Shown here piece after piece: positions 23,006-34,300 of a stretch of DNA of 64,000 nucleotides. Every line of letters begins with the position of its first letter. Position 1 is the first letter of the stretch. The notes under the pieces are model-generated. The model saw only the letters and a list, made by a program, of their open reading frames with translations, was not told the origin of the DNA and made no database searches. The stretch spans positions 48,286,429-48,350,428 of the forward strand of contig OX485804.1 in assembly GCA_950295325.1 (NCBI GenBank), in the 5' to 3' direction. The position numbers and the translations under genes are program-made. Origin of the DNA: Polytrichum commune. Lineage: Eukaryota > Streptophyta > Polytrichopsida > Polytrichales > Polytrichaceae.

Positions 23006-23256
23006 CTGTCTTTCCGGTTGTTGGTGTTGGGTGATGTGCTATTGGTGATGGTTTATTGTTGTTGTCAACTATAGTTGTTGGGTGACGCGTTCATGGTGTT
23101 GATACGTTGAAACTCCCAATTGTTGTTGTTATTAACGTGTTCATGGGTTTGATTTTCAATTGCTATGTGGTGTGTTCTTGGGGTTGTTGTGTTGTTGCAC
23201 CTCTGCTTCCTCCTTGGTGCAAGTGCATATTAGCTAAGCTTTTGGTTGCTTGAATG

Positions 23257-24230
23257 TGTCGCACACCTCTCCATGATGAGTGCCTGAAACATCATGGGCA
23301 CAAGGGGGGCCCCGGAGTGACACCAAGGACTTGTGGCGCTGTTGGTGAGAGGGCCCAAGTGATCCTAGTGTGGGTGAGGGCCCCGGGCGTTGGGAACGCC
23401 TCCCACCTATGGAGACTAGGATGCACGAGGGTAAGGTCATGAGCTTTGCGTAGCTTGTGGTGTGTATATTCTAGAATGCTCAAGAACACCTTAATCGGAG
23501 GTGTGAGCTAGGAGTTATGGCAATTTGAGTGGGGCGCTGTCCCGGGACATCGCTTTGGTACAGCAGTGGCCTGGGAGTGGCTCCCGGGACTGCCAAGGTT
23601 TGAACAGGCATAACTTCCTCAATACTTGCCCAAATGGGGCAAGTGAGGAGTCCATGGGCATCTATGTGAAGCGTAGATGAAGATGGAGTGGTTGTTTGTT
23701 AGCGTCAGAGATCACATAAGGAAGTTATGATGGTCTGAAGCTGCTAGGGGCTTCTAGGCCCAACGGCTAAGGGAAAATGTCTACTTGGCCCCAACTCTTG
23801 GTAGAGAGACAAAAAGTTTCTTGACGGTGGGGTAGGGGCCCCGCCTAGAGTCCTAGAGGCTTATATGGGTGAGGTCGTGTGGCCTCTCCCACCCGAGGCT
23901 GAACGGCATGGCCTCCATGGGCATTGGCCCAATGTGAGGCCATAGTTGCCTAGTATGCTTCGGGTTGTTGTAGTGTTGCTCCGGCAACGCGATGATCAAC
24001 ATAAGATTGGACTTCCGTGGATGAAAGTCCACATCTAAGAACTGGTTACCGATTGAGGGGTGAGTCCCGAAAGTAAAGTAGGAGGGTTGGTTCCCCTCTT
24101 ATAAACTATAAGGTCCGGGGTAGGAGGAGCTAACCATTAGCATGGCGGAATGCGAAGGGTTAACACTCGTAACCTTTACTAAGAATGAAAATTGGCAAGA
24201 TTGTTAAGGGGGCTAGCAAGGGTTGCGACA
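23257..24230. mobile_element. Solo LTR (974 bp) with 5-bp target duplication
   Basis: It begins TGTCGCACACC and ends GGGTTGCGACA, giving matched TG...CA ends with inverted TGTCGCA/TGCGACA. It is flanked by GAATG on both sides (23,252-23,256 and 24,231-24,235), a perfect 5-bp duplication typical of LTR retroelements. The inside is GC-richer than its surroundings and has no gag or pol. The T/G-rich LINE sequence resumes on the far side, so the LTR inserted into the 5' part of the LINE and its partner LTR and interior were lost by recombination. Its orientation cannot be settled. Confidence 0.85.
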
Positions 24231-24417
24231 GAATGTGTGTTCTTGTTGGTTTGTGTGGGTGTTGGTTGTTGTGGTTTTGAGTTAAGGTTTTGAGTGTATA
24301 CAAGTGGGTTCGTGGACTTGGTTGGGTGTGGGTGTAGGTATTGTAGGCTAAGGTGTAGCATATTAGTGGCAATGCACCATGGCCATGTAATTTCTTACTT
24401 TTTGAGGTTTTGGTATG

Positions 24418-24419
<2 letters not shown>

Positions 24420-24454
<35 letters not shown>
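24420..24454. repeat. (GT)n microsatellite
   Basis: About seventeen uninterrupted GT units. Confidence 0.95.
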
Positions 24455-24456
<2 letters not shown>

Positions 24457-24769
24457 GCTTGTTTGTTATTGTAGGGTGATTGATGGGGTTTATGTGAGAT
24501 GTAGTGTATTTTTTGTTCTTGTGGGGGTGTTGGTGGCGTGGTTGTGGGGATGTATGGTGTATGCTTTTGGTATAGATTTTGTCGGGGTGTTAACCTACCA
24601 AGTTGACTTAATGAGTAGATAGTTGTTTTAAAGTATATAAGGGGGGTTTCATAGCCTTTGGGCTCTATTGGTTCACATGTGCGGAGATAGCTTAGAAGTA
24701 GGCGTATGCTTGTGAGTTTAAATCTAGAGCTTGCACGCGGACGTAATGTTAATGAAATGACTTGAAAAT

Positions 24770-25160
24770 ATTACCATATGTTGATAGGAGATTAGAGAGG
24801 CTCCATGTGGACTCGCGTTGCGAAAACCACCTCCAAAAGTTGGTTAATTTAGCAAAAAATGTTAGTTGGTTGGCAATATGAAAGTGGTTAGAATTACCAA
24901 AATCTCCACCATAGGTTGGTAAAAGGTTAGAAAGGCCAAATCTTGACGTGATTTGCAAACATTATATCTAGAAGTTGGACAATTCTACCAAACACGTCAA
25001 TTGATTGGAGATATAGAAGTGGTTAGGACAACCCAAACACTCTACCGTAGGTTGGTAGAAAGTTAGAGACGCCAAATCCAAGCTTAGGTTTTGGAAACAA
25101 TTTCTGAAAGCCAACCAATTGGGCTTAAAATGTGAGCTAGTAGGTGGTGTTCACAAGATG
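24770..25160. repeat. ~140-bp tandem repeat, about three units
   Basis: Three imperfect units follow one another. Each starts near ACCATAGGTTGGTAAAAGGT, TAGAGAGGC/TAGAAAGGCC is next, then a GAAAACC-to-ACATTATA-type variable part, then TTGGTTGGCAATATGAAAGT and GGTTAGAATTACC or their variants. The phrases GAAGTGGTTAGGACAACCC and ACCGTAGGTTGGTAGAAAG repeat the order in the second and third units. Divergence between units is substantial. Confidence 0.65.
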
Positions 25161-25943
25161 ATTTTGGACCTTCAACGGAAGTTTTAGGGTACACCAAAGG
25201 AACAATCTAGGGATGAATGGCTAGCTTGGGAGACATTTTGGCAAGGCTTGGATTTGACTAGCGGCAAACTTGTTATTGGAGTAAAGAGTGAGGAGTGCAA
25301 TCAAGACTCAACATAATTATAGACAAATGTCATATTTATACGACATTTGATATTTGGTTTCTAATTTTCATTCGTAATATTGCCTCAAACATGAGTCTTG
25401 ATTTGGATCTCGAGCTTCGAACAAGGGGAACATTGTTAAGGTTAGGATCTAGGAAAGTGAACAATATGAGCCATTGAATGTGGAGACCTGCCCTCCAGTT
25501 ACATATAAACCGTTGATTTTGAGAAATAACCGGTTGAAGTTCAAGACATCAGGAAAATAACCGATAATTTTAGAGGAATCCATGGAATATACCAAAAACA
25601 ATAAAGAAAACCCAAAAGATGTCACACATGTAACCGGTTGGACTTAGAAACACTAGGATGTTGACCGATTATGCCCAATTGTTGACACCGGAATGAACTG
25701 AAAGACTCCCATACTACTTCGAGGGCCACATGTTGAGGACTCGATGGGAGTGAACACTCAAACTAGAAATTGAGTCTTGTCATGCATGTTTTACATCTTT
25801 CTCAACTAAAAGAATTCAAAAGAAAAGAAAAGAAAAAATTGCCTTCCTAATCGGTACATGTTAAAAAAGTACCCCGTCTTCTATCTTTACTGAATTTCCT
25901 GGAAGTAGTCTTGGATTGTCCGATGTTGTGTAGATTACATCTA
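25161..25943. other. Stretch without recognisable genes
   Basis: It contains two occurrences of an AACCGGTTG-like phrase (about 25,530 and 25,632) and an A-rich run near 25,812-25,838. I can support no element boundaries. Confidence 0.35.
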
Positions 25944-26173
25944 TACACCCTAACCTTGATAATGTCACACCCTCCGTTTCACCAAAAAGTGTGATATAAA
26001 CAAGGTGTGACATACTTGATAATGTCACATTTTGTGCATAATGTGATATTATCAAAAAAATATGTAGAAAATCAAAATATAATTACAATTTTTTTTTTAA
26101 ATAACAAATACGAGACTTCAATGTTCTTGAATGTAAAATCTAATTCAAAATTGTGAATAACAACAAGAGCACA

Positions 26174-26482
26174 TCATAATGTGTCATTGAGATCAGGTAA
26201 AGACCTCTCACTAGAGACAAAGAAGCTTCTAATGTCACATTGTTTTGTTGATGTTAAATGTGCAACACCAATTCTAATGAGTTTGTCATGGATTTTTTCC
26301 ATTTCTAACAACTCATGAGTGCTGAAAATCTGAGAACCTTGGCTAGCCATAAAATTCAAAACATCTGTGTGTTTGTGAACTTCCACCTTTGGCCTCAACT
26401 TACAGACAACTGCGAGTATGTGGAATCGAGCATTTAATTTGGACTCCGAAACATGTACCGAAAACGAAATCACACACGGCAT
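26174..26482 (-). pseudogene. Pogo-like transposase C-terminal remnant
   Basis: A 102-codon open segment inside the pogo-like element. It contains HTDVLNFMASQGSQIFSTHE, then EMEKIHDKLIRIGVAHL and a terminal KQCDIRSFF. The KQxxIxxFF ending is typical of pogo/Tigger-family transposases. The layout parallels the tail of the remnant at 640-900. The DNA-binding and catalytic domains are absent. Confidence 0.5.
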
Positions 26483-26885
26483 CCCACTATGCCCGCATGC
26501 AACACTTGTTCATCGATCAAGGTTGGTGCTCAATGAACAGGTAGAACCAGCTGGTAGTTACAGATGAATAGGTGAAGGTCAAGACTTCAGGAAAATTACT
26601 GATATCAACATATTTACAAGCAAGAGCAAGGACATAACTTAGAACCAAACATTCAAATTTGTGGAATGCAAGTTATAAGGGGAAGAAACCCACCACCACC
26701 ACCAAGTTGCTGTGAATCGAACAATCAGCAGGAAAAATCAGCAGGAAGTGTATCTGTGTGTTTGTGAACTTCCACCTTTGGCCTCAACTTACATACAACT
26801 GCGAGTATGTAGAATTGAGCATTTGGACTCCGAAACATGTACCAAATTTGAAATTACACAAGGCATCCCACTATGCCGAAAGCAT
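26363..26885 (+). repeat. Internal direct repeat of ~130 bp in the pogo-like element
   Basis: Nearly identical blocks lie at about 26,363-26,500 and 26,752-26,882. Both begin CTGTGTGTTTGTGAACTTCC and run through CCTTTGGCCTCAACTTACA, GACTCCGAAACATGTACC and GGCATCCCACTATGCC. They are offset by about 389 bp. Confidence 0.8.
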
Positions 26886-27161
26886 TGAATGAGAGCTCAT
26901 TCAATGACCCCCAATATGCTTTGCTTTAGCCCATGCTCACCCATGAACAATAATATCGAACCCATGCCCACCCATACAATCCATCCATACTTGATATTAT
27001 CACATTTACACTACGGATTTTGAAAAAAATTAGTGACATTATCAAGGGTGATAGGGATAATAACGAGGGAGTTTTACACTATGAAAATCGGTTTCAAACT
27101 TTTAGGTGACAATATCAAGGTGTTCAATTAACAAGGGTGACATTATCAAGGTTAGACTGTA

Positions 27162-30035
27162 TGTGTAACTCCATCCCAATGAAGCATCATAGCCAAATTT
27201 CCGCAGTAAATGCGAAACCATGAAGTAGGAGTACGACAAGCTCCCAGCTTACAATGGTTGACATCTATTTGTAAGCAACTTAGGCTCGACACATGCATTC
27301 ATTACCCCCCCAGCTGGGTGGCCACTGTGGTCCACAAAGCCAGCATATGATACTGATATTATTTTATATTTTGTCATTGTCCCACCACTCAAAGGGACGC
27401 ACCATTAACTTACTGCTCTCACCACCAGCGGCAGCAGCAGCAGCACCGTGCAGTATACGAAACCCCAAATAAAAATCTGTAACAATATGCGACACAGTAC
27501 TAACTTACATGAACTCAAGTAAGTGTGGAAAAGTAGTGGAGTATTGCCAGGAAAATGGCTATGGCATTATTGTTAGCCAGTCGTATGTAGTACCAGTGTT
27601 AGCGGCCTCGCTTGCATGATATAAGTGAGCAATTATGCACTGAGGCAAGTTAGGAGTGACTGATGAGACTACTTTGAGTCGCGACTTGTGTCCATTGACC
27701 ATAGTTTTCCACTTCTTTGAGATAGCGTAGACGGGTGTGTTTCCATTAGGCTCCGGGCGGAAGAAACGTGGGGTCCGAAACATTTCTTGATAGTTTTTTT
27801 CCCCTCTATTTTTGGAGTGAAGATTGATTTTCCAGAATTGGGAGTGTTTTTTACTGATTGGGAGTTCTGAGATTTGGTGGGAATTTGATGTCACATTAGC
27901 AGCATCGCTTCATTTCTTCATACCTTGGGATCCGGATTCTAGTGTAAACTCCTGGGGTCCCAACTTTTGCTTTGGGCGAAATCAAGATTGCTCGATTTTC
28001 ACAGTTACTTTGGTCTTGGACCCGAGTGTAAACGCATCGTAAGTGAATGTTTGAATGATTTCAACCTTGAATGTACATAACACTACTGCTATCCTTGGAA
28101 GGTTAGAGAGTGAATCACTAGACAAAAAAAATCACGAGTTTCATAGGGAGTTTACTCTTATATGGGTTGTCTTTCTTGTGTTAGGGCCTATAAACAAAAC
28201 AATTGGTCAAAGTAAATTTTATTTTCTTTTGTTCTCAATCTCATTGGAGTTTAGCGTCAAGTTTGGTCGTTTCCCCTTGGGAACATGCACATTAAGGTTG
28301 AAAACTTTTTGGGAGCCGCAATGTTGGTGGGCTTGGTCTATCTAGACGTGGAGTGTTTGGTGGAACATGAGAGTTTTCAACTAACACACCAAAGACAATA
28401 TATGCACCTCCAAACGATGCATGGTCGCCTTTTATGGATAACTTTGTTGTCAACCCAAAAACGGTTTAGGAGCCCTATCTTGCGCCTCCTATATATACAT
28501 TATTCTGACACTATACAATGAGATTTTACATTGTATAATAACATTTTGATAGAGAGTGATAATTTATTGTCTTGCAAAGTTATTCCTAATCACCCTACAT
28601 ATTATTATTATTTCGTAATGATAGTGATGAAAATCTCATTTCATGGATATTATAAAGAGCAAATGCAAAACTACTATGAAATTCATATTTAGAGCATATA
28701 GTGATGAACCCTCCTAAACATTTTCAATTTCAAATATACTTAACATTGTTAACCTTTGAAAGACCAAAGGGCTCAATATAGGACATATATACTCAATGTC
28801 TACAAGTCCTTACAAAGTCTCAAAATAAAATTATAGTTATATGTGACATTGACAAACAATATATTTTCATTTAAAGGCACCCATGTTGTGTATGTTAACT
28901 TAAATCTTCAATGACATTAAGGTTGTTACCACACATGTTACCAACAAACGGGTATTCTTCCACTAAGGTGGCAACCTTGTTAGCAATTTGGCATCATAAA
29001 GTAAATGTGTTGAATGGGAACATCTCCCCCTTCCACTTCCTACTATACCTTCCCAGTTCTAAGATTTATGGACAATAATGCTTGAACGTTCTCTAATGCC
29101 ATTCCTTTGCCATGTCACTTGTTTGTTCACCACATGAGATGTCCTTGCCTAAAACCAAAATATAAAAAGTTAAATGAATCATCAAGGCCGCACCATTTCC
29201 AATCCTCTCATCTGGCAACCATTTGCCTCAAACAACCAATGAGTGTTCTTTCTTTTCAAAATTTCCAATCTTGTGATAAGGACCTTGAAAAGTTCAACCG
29301 ATTTGAAAAGTTCACTTGATGTACGAGTTAATTTGATGGTTTTTTATATAATTAGCTATAAATGGAAGCGTGTAGCTTGAAGATACATGTTTTGTGCATC
29401 GAGAGCCCAAGTAATGTCTCTTAGAGGCTTATAGGATTTCTTCCCCCAAGTATTGTCTCTTGGAGCCAAGTTTGGACCTTTTGTACATATGATGTTATGA
29501 TATTATTTGGTGTGAATATACATTGTGATGTGTCCTTTTGGTAAAGAATGATAGCATCTTGTCGTGCAAGGTACTCTTCTTGACACCCTCACAAAGTAAC
29601 TCAAGGAAGAATTTGAAGAAGAGTTGGCATCATCCAATAAGTATATTATGAGATAATACACAAATAATAGGGAATGGATACAAGCATTTAGGGGTTAACT
29701 CTAAACATTGGAACCGAAATGGGCCCCTCATACATACGGTATTATGAAATTATACAACGTGAATATATATTACAAATTGACTTTCTAGTAGATAGTGATA
29801 GGTTGTTGATTTGCAAGATTATTCTTCTTGGCACCCACAAAAGTAACTTGGAAGTTGGAAAGAGTGTGAGGATTCCACATCATCTACTACAAAGAGAGAA
29901 AGCACAATTGGTATGATCATGCTAAAAGCCTTTAAGGGGTGAAATAGTGGGGAGGTTACCCTTTAGAAAATAGGCATGGGTAGGACTTCGAATGTATGAT
30001 TGAGTTTCATATCTGAAACTCATCCTAAATGGCCT
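27162..30035. other. Stretch without recognisable genes
   Basis: It contains a short GCAGCAGCAGCAGCA run near 27,430-27,446 and three weak direct repeats of about 100-150 bp (28,495-28,600, 29,485-29,640 and 29,735-29,885). The repeats share a TTATGA...GTGAATATA...GTAGATAGTGATA...TTGCAAGATTATTCTTCTTG order. No coding region can be supported. Confidence 0.35.
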
Positions 30036-30056
30036 ATTATTATTATTATTATTATA
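30036..30056. repeat. (ATT)n microsatellite
   Basis: About six to seven ATT units. AATGGCCTATTA occurs before it (30,028) and again about 47 bp later (30,075), which may mark a short insertion. Confidence 0.7.
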
Positions 30057-30195
30057 TTAAAAAAACATTGATGAATGGCCTATTAAGGTTCCTCAGGAAG
30101 GGTCCTTCCCATGCAATTAAAGTTTTGTAACATCTACCAAAAGGAGAGTGTAAATGTGGAGAAACATTGTGTCCCATGGTTGTTTCTATTTTACT

Positions 30196-30302
30196 TTTAT
30201 TATTATTATTATTATTATTATTGGAACACATGAGGCGCTTGACCACTTGGCTAGTTTTCCGTCAAGTAGAGAGACGATTTCACGGCTGGGAATCAAACTA
30301 CC
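30196..30302 (-). mobile_element. 5'-truncated SINE, same family as 11,308
   Basis: On the minus strand the sequence GTTTGATTCCCAGCCGTGAA, then CTCTCTACTTGACGGAAAAC and GTGGTCAA matches the SINE at 11,308 from its B box to the tail. It ends in an AAT-repeat tail, seen as (ATT)n on the plus strand at about 30,198-30,222. Everything upstream of the B box is missing or too diverged to recognise. Confidence 0.7.
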
Positions 30303-30344
30303 TTTTGAACTTTTTGATTTTCGGTCAAAAACCTCGATTTAAGC

Positions 30345-31118
30345 CAATGAAACCCAATGGAAATGAATTAACAACAAATTATTTCAAATATTATGTTTAT
30401 AAAATACAGTGTCTTATTTCAGTCCTTGAAAACACTCAAGGGTTGAGATATTTGTTGGATGATGGCTTGAAGTTGTAAGGCTTGTTGTGGAATCTCCACC
30501 TCCATAAACATTTTGGACCAAGAGAACAAGCCTAAAAAATGTCTCAACCAACTAGCAATTACAAATCAGGTGAGTATTTAAAGTTGCAAAAGAAAAGATG
30601 CACAAATTAGAGTAGTCCAAAGTGAAGATTATCCTTCAGTATTACTCATAAGATGCCCTCCCAACATAGTCCGATCTCATCGTAACACATGGTTTTATGG
30701 TGTTTGTTCTTAACTACAAGCCTTTGTCACTTACCACTCCATAGCTGTATATGCTTCCGATTAAGGCCCACATACCTTGGGTTTGTGGTTCATGGCATTG
30801 TCAAAGGGCTTGTTGGAGGGGGAACTGTCATATCCAGTGTGAGGAATCTTGTTGGTGTGGCAATAATCTAGTGGCTATAACCCATAGTCATATGTCCTTG
30901 TCATTGGTGCACTAAAGACAAACCAAAAATACATAAATAAATATTTTAAGCTCTTGAAGTCTCTCTTAGCTCAATTCCTACTCAACCTGGTTATTTATTA
31001 TAAACGACAAATGTCACCTAACTATGCATTATAAACATGCCCGCTCACTTCTCCGTTGCTTTGTGAAATCCACACTTGGGCTCCTTATGTCGGTTATCAT
31101 AATTGTATACTAGCAACC
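30345..31118. other. Stretch without recognisable features
   Basis: No coding region, repeat or RNA gene can be supported. Confidence 0.35.
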
Positions 31119-31487
31119 GGTTCACATAGGGTCCCAAGTTCTAAGTCCCAAGTCACTTGAGGTTAATCTGTGCAATCTCAATTGATGAGAATATGGAAGT
31201 TGGGCCTTACTACTTCATACGGAGTCCTAAGTCCAAAGTATGACATGGACGCCTACGTGATAACACTTTTTGGAGGAGGCTTGGGACTTGTGTTAAGAGT
31301 TGGGTCAAGTAAAAAGCTAGACCCAACTCTCAACACAAGTCCTGTGATTTTTTGTGCATTAAATAATCAAGATCCAACTTTGATGATAAACAACCATATT
31401 TTAATGGCATCTTGAGGGTCAAAATTGGAACTTTGCCTCCAAGTTGGGATTTGCTAACATGAGTGGGACTTGGGATCCATGTGAACC
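31119..31487. mobile_element. Foldback/MITE-like element, 369 bp
   Basis: It starts GGTTCACATAGGGTCCCAAG and ends CTTGGGATCCATGTGAACC, an inverted pair of about 19 bp. A strong inverted repeat sits at its centre (31,283-31,343). I could not find a convincing target duplication, so the superfamily is open. Confidence 0.6.
31283..31343. repeat. Central hairpin with 24-nt arms
   Basis: GGACTTGTGTTAAGAGTTGG and GTC pair with GACCCAACTCTCAACACAAG and TCC across a 13-nt loop, with a single A-C mismatch. Confidence 0.8.
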
Positions 31488-31547
31488 AGCCCAAGGTACA
31501 CATGTAGCTTATGTGTACACTTTCGTGAATGAAATGCCTATGTGACA

Positions 31548-31625
31548 AGGCTTGTGGTCAAGAACAAACACAAGAAAGACACGTATCACAATGAGATTAT
31601 ATTACGTGGTTAAAACATACACACC
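31548..31625 (+). repeat. Dispersed repeat D2, partial copy
   Basis: CAAGGCTTGTGGTCAAGAAC followed by AGACACGTATCACAATGAGA matches the middle of the D2 family. Confidence 0.45.
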
Positions 31626-31639
31626 ATTCTTGAAGCTCG

Positions 31640-32769
31640 ATAGAGCACAATTGGGAGTGTCTCTGTGACCGTTTAAAGAATGAGAGATTCTCCACACAAA
31701 TGTGAGTGTCTTTGTGACCGTGTAAGAAACGAGAGATTCTCCACTTCATACTCTTCTAAGGGCATCGCCAGTGGATCTAGGTAAAGCTCACTGCAAACCA
31801 AAACCTATCTTTTGACTGACCTAAAATTAGAAACTGAAATTACCATCATTAGAAGCACACCTAAATAAATGTGAGATATTTCTCAAGAAAAAGAATTGTA
31901 AAAATTTGACGTAGGTGAAATCCCTCATTGAAAACACCACATTTTCAAAATTTAGAGGGAGTGCACCAAGTCTTGCTTAAAAATGGAAAGATCCTCCCAC
32001 ACTCCCTCCAAATTTCTGACTATTGCATCCCTACTTTGCTATCTAAATTTGAAGAGTCAGTTCATGAGCCGATCCAATGGCCGTACATGCCTCAAGGAGT
32101 TGGAATTGTCCACAAATAGTAGCACATACCTTACATCATTTGAAATCCAGCATCCCGTTGCGGAATGACAATGTTGGTGTGGTGGTGGTGGGGAAGTTGG
32201 CTGGTCACAAACAAGTGAAACCTCCATTTTTTAAAAAGATTTTGTTGGACCATATACAAAATACAAATGTTCTTGACATGTACCCAACCTTGGGTAGTTT
32301 GATTTCAAAGTTGGGCCTTTTTTTCCCTCCTCTTATGGGTATAAACACATGTTTTCAACTCTGATCGGAAGTAGTGGTTTTGAGCCTTACAAATCCTCTG
32401 TCTTGGATCGGAGTTGAAACATACATCTCATCTTATAACTTAATCAAAACAAAAGCAAACAGACCTTGTTGAAACCAAGCTCCTCGTGGTTATTATGCGC
32501 ATGTCAAGCCCAAATTAACTTAGATTTTTTTTTTTACCTTGGCATATATACTAAGAATGTGTTTTGTTCGAGCATGTGTAGTCCACATGAGCTGGCGGTC
32601 CTTCATAAATCGGTTCCTAAGTATTGATGAGAAGCTTCATTATTCCCCACTTTGGACCCGTTCAGTTTGGTGGAGAATATTGGAAGGCCCTCGTGTCCCT
32701 GGGCACTTTAATAAGTTAAAACTGACCTGACCAGGGCCGGGCAGGGCGTGGCAAAGTTGAAGGTGCCAC
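31640..32769. other. Stretch without recognisable genes
   Basis: It contains a small inverted repeat at 31,948-32,015 (AAATTTAGAGGGAGTG against CACTCCCTCCAAATTT) and a tandem-like phrase about 60 bp apart (GTCTCTGTGACCGTTTAAAG and GTCTTTGTGACCGTGTAAG) near 31,660-31,725. Nothing codes recognisably. Confidence 0.4.
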
Positions 32770-34300
32770 TGTGAGGCCTAAACCTCCACCCTTATGCGTT
32801 GTAGTCCGGGTGAAGGCCTAATGCTTGCACATGCTTAAAGGACCGCACTTAATACATTGGACCCTGAATCCGAGGCTTCCAATGTAAATCTCAAACACCC
32901 AACTTTATTCAAAGATCATAGGGTCTCAAGTATTTAGAAATACTCTCTTCCCTTGCATTCCTCAACCCATAGCAATAACCCCTTCATTAACCTAAGCTCT
33001 AGCCTAACAACATTAAGCAATACTAAATCACACCGTGGTTTGGCCACGCCTGCAATTCAATCCCACTTACTACTTAAGTGCCACACCATCAAAGTCCAAT
33101 CCCTTCCTCTAACCCCTAGCCTAACTGAATCCTAATCACCTAATAATCAAATCCTTCGAATCAACCCCCAGCTCGATATGTGCACATCCTTCGCACTGTT
33201 ATTTCCCTTGCCCTTGCTGGGCCCTTGGAATGTTGCTGCCACTTGGCAGCCGGTGGTGAAGCCTGTTACTTCCCTCGACCGGTGTGACTACCCTCTGTAT
33301 TGGGTTACCTCCCCCCTCCGAGGTGATCAACGCCCTCTGTCTCCCAGCTTATCACCCAGCTCTGCTATCGCAACGCTGGTCAAAACCATTCACCGAGGTA
33401 CCCTGCCACAGATCAGGGGCTCCGCTATAATGTAGCAGGTCAATCTTTTGATCAGATTGAGGATAGTCGCTGACCCAAAGCCCAACCCCGACGGCTTCCA
33501 CCTGCCGATCCTGTGCTGCTATGGTGATTCCTTTCAGCAATTTGGCTCTGAAGGTGACAAGATGAATTCCCTTGCCTCTCTTTCCTTTGTCGCGGGAAAT
33601 TATGCAGCAGATATGCACGGGCTGTACCACAGTTGCACCAAACCAACGCATTTGGGACCAACCAACATTCCGAGTCAGGCGTGAATTCCGTATGGAGGGA
33701 GAGTTCGATCTCCTTTCCACGTTCCAGGGTGCTTAGTTTAGCCGCGGCAACAACTTACATTCATTGCCCTGTTTCTGCTGAGGGACTCAGCCTCTCGAAG
33801 TCGACTCCCGATTGTGCCCTCCGAGGATGAGGCTGCGCAGCTAGATTGCTGGCCACTGTTGCCCATTCTCTCTCAAGCCTGTAATTGAGGGATTAATCCA
33901 AAACCCATACCTTTGTCTGTTATCCTGTTACCTCTCGCCCTGCCCACGTAGGTGTCTGCTAGCCGAGCCGCCTCCATTCCTGGATCCCATTCTCCCCTTC
34001 TTTCACACACACATTGATGGCACCACCAGTCTCTACCCACATAGCACAACTCAGTGGCCTCAGGGCAACTCAATGCCCAAGCCTCCAACACCATTCGACG
34101 CCGCACGCATATCCCAGGGCCGCCATCCACAGGCATTCTCCTCTGCCATCCCCCTCGGTCTCGTACATTCGGGCCCCCTTCTCTGCCGATCTCCCCACAC
34201 ACACACACTCCCCCCTGCCACTCTCTGATCCAGGGGCTTAGTTTTCTCCTTGCACCGAGACCCAACCCTATCCTCTAAACCCCCCGGGCACCCCTAAAAT
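32770..34300 (-). mobile_element. LTR remnant in minus orientation (approximate)
   Basis: Starting at 32,770, TGTGAGGCCTAAACCTCCAC and CCTTATGCGTTGTAGTCCGG are the near-perfect reverse complement of the last ~55 bp of the LTR ending at 37,002. The 32,770 edge would thus be the 3' end of a minus-strand LTR. On the minus strand, TGGCACC just outside it would be a primer-binding-site start. Inside, a GC-rich, promoter-like block (33.2-34.3 kb) follows an AT-rich one, as in the other LTR. The far boundary is not visible, and similarity outside the 55 bp is low. It is a related but distinct family. Confidence 0.5.

Larger units (their letters stand above)
15165..24640 (-). mobile_element. Degenerate LINE with APE endonuclease and RT, unusual lineage
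   Basis: The whole stretch is T/G-rich on the plus strand, and the minus strand gives LINE proteins in order. There are ORF1-like pieces (about 23.0-21.0 kb). A pre-endonuclease peptide with LLILNGGNIQPNPIP follows at about 20.26 kb. Then come endonuclease pieces with WNTCRINS, LLQEIKL and RDFN (19.9-19.3 kb), a linker (18.9-18.5 kb), and an RT with RPIALANTIYKL and TYIDFRNIF (18.1-17.7 kb). YLGIHL and a C-terminal region lie below. Plant L1 and RTE elements are not known to me to carry a LLLLxGDIxxNPGP-like peptide before the endonuclease; CR1/L2/Jockey-type and some protist LINEs do. A 496-bp MITE and a solo LTR inserted later. Frameshifts and stops are frequent. The outer limits are set by composition and are approximate. 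Confidence 0.7.
25946..27159 (-). mobile_element. Pogo-like DNA transposon remnant, 1.2 kb
   Basis: The left end CACCCTAACCTTGATAATGT (then CACAC) and the right end read inward CAGTCTAACCTTGATAATGT (then CACCC) are inverted repeats, with TA outside each (25,944-25,945 and 27,160-27,161). Both ends carry repeated TTGATAATGTCAC-type modules, as in plant Emigrant/Lemi-type pogo elements. The interior keeps a minus-strand transposase tail and an internal duplication. At 1.2 kb it is shorter than a full element. Confidence 0.75.

Noticed and set aside
24294..24622. Cysteine/valine-rich open frames
   Set aside because: They are translations of the GT microsatellite.
31948..32015. Inverted repeat with GAGGGAGTGCACC as a possible end of the 55-kb transposon family
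   Set aside because: The resemblance stops after GGGAGTGCAC. Arms are only 16 nt across a 36-nt spacer, and there is no 8-bp duplication.
33352..34278. Overlapping open frames on both strands (up to 130 codons)
   Set aside because: They lie in the GC-rich part of an LTR-like block, overlap on both strands and have no domain or sensible composition. High GC lowers stop frequency.
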